Origin: Puffinus mauretanicus
Lineage: Eukaryota; Chordata; Aves; Procellariiformes; Procellariidae
Direction of reading: 5' to 3'
NCBI GenBank assembly: GCA_023333565.1
Contig: JAJKFH010003936.1
Coordinates: 1 to 64,000 of the forward strand
Length of the DNA stretch: 64,000 bases
Position numbers and translations under genes: made by a program. The notes under the pieces were generated by a model. The model was not told the DNA's origin. It ran no database searches and saw only the letters and a program-made list of their open reading frames with translations. This document shows, piece after piece, positions 24,241 to 64,000 of the stretch. Each line of letters starts with the position of its first letter. Position 1 is the stretch's first letter.

Positions 24241-24366
24241 AGCTCGCCACCGACACGGGTGGAAAAATGCGGTCTGAGGGACTAAACGCTTTTCCCGGGC
24301 TCTGACTGACCCCTGCCTCCCGCCATGACAGGAACTCCCCGGGTCTGAGGAGACGCCCGGCCCTGA

Positions 24367-64000
<39,634 letters not shown>

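Overview
The window is vertebrate nuclear DNA, almost certainly from a bird. It holds spliced genes with long AT-rich introns, a CpG-island promoter, several CR1 LINE fragments (two ending in the typical avian 3' octamer repeats) and a solo endogenous-retrovirus LTR of a type common in neoavian genomes. There is nothing prokaryotic here: no operons, CRISPR arrays or insertion sequences. I recognised both genes by recalling the conserved vertebrate proteins; no database search was possible.

Layout. Positions 1-15,600 hold the 3' part of KDM5B (JARID1B/PLU-1), a histone H3K4 demethylase, on the + strand. Nine coding exons encode the last 683 residues, including the PLU-1-like helical region, PHD2 and PHD3, followed by the stop codon and a 3'UTR with several AATAAA signals. 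Positions 15,600-24,250 are intergenic; the main feature is a 560-bp solo ERVL-like LTR with a perfect 5-bp target-site duplication. Positions 24,250-25,400 are a CpG island containing a perfect 33-bp inverted repeat, a CGG repeat and a G14 run directly before the next start codon. From 24,742 to the right edge lies IPO9 (importin-9) on the + strand. Twenty-four coding exons, with every splice phase checked, give 1,028 residues; only about the last 14 codons appear to lie beyond the window.

Introns. IPO9 intron 1 (9.9 kb) holds several old CR1 relics in sense orientation. Antisense CR1 copies lie in introns 7, 10 and 17. Three introns use non-canonical splice sites. IPO9 intron 8 has all the marks of a minor-spliceosome (U12-type) AT-AC intron. 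IPO9 intron 6 and the third-last KDM5B coding exon use GC donors.

Function. The two genes are not known to work in one pathway, although both deal with chromatin. KDM5B reads and erases H3K4 methylation; importin-9 carries H2A-H2B dimers and other basic cargo into the nucleus. I found no undescribed biological system. The points most worth a second look are the AT-AC intron, the two GC donors, the promoter-proximal palindrome and the direct KDM5B-IPO9 neighbourhood.
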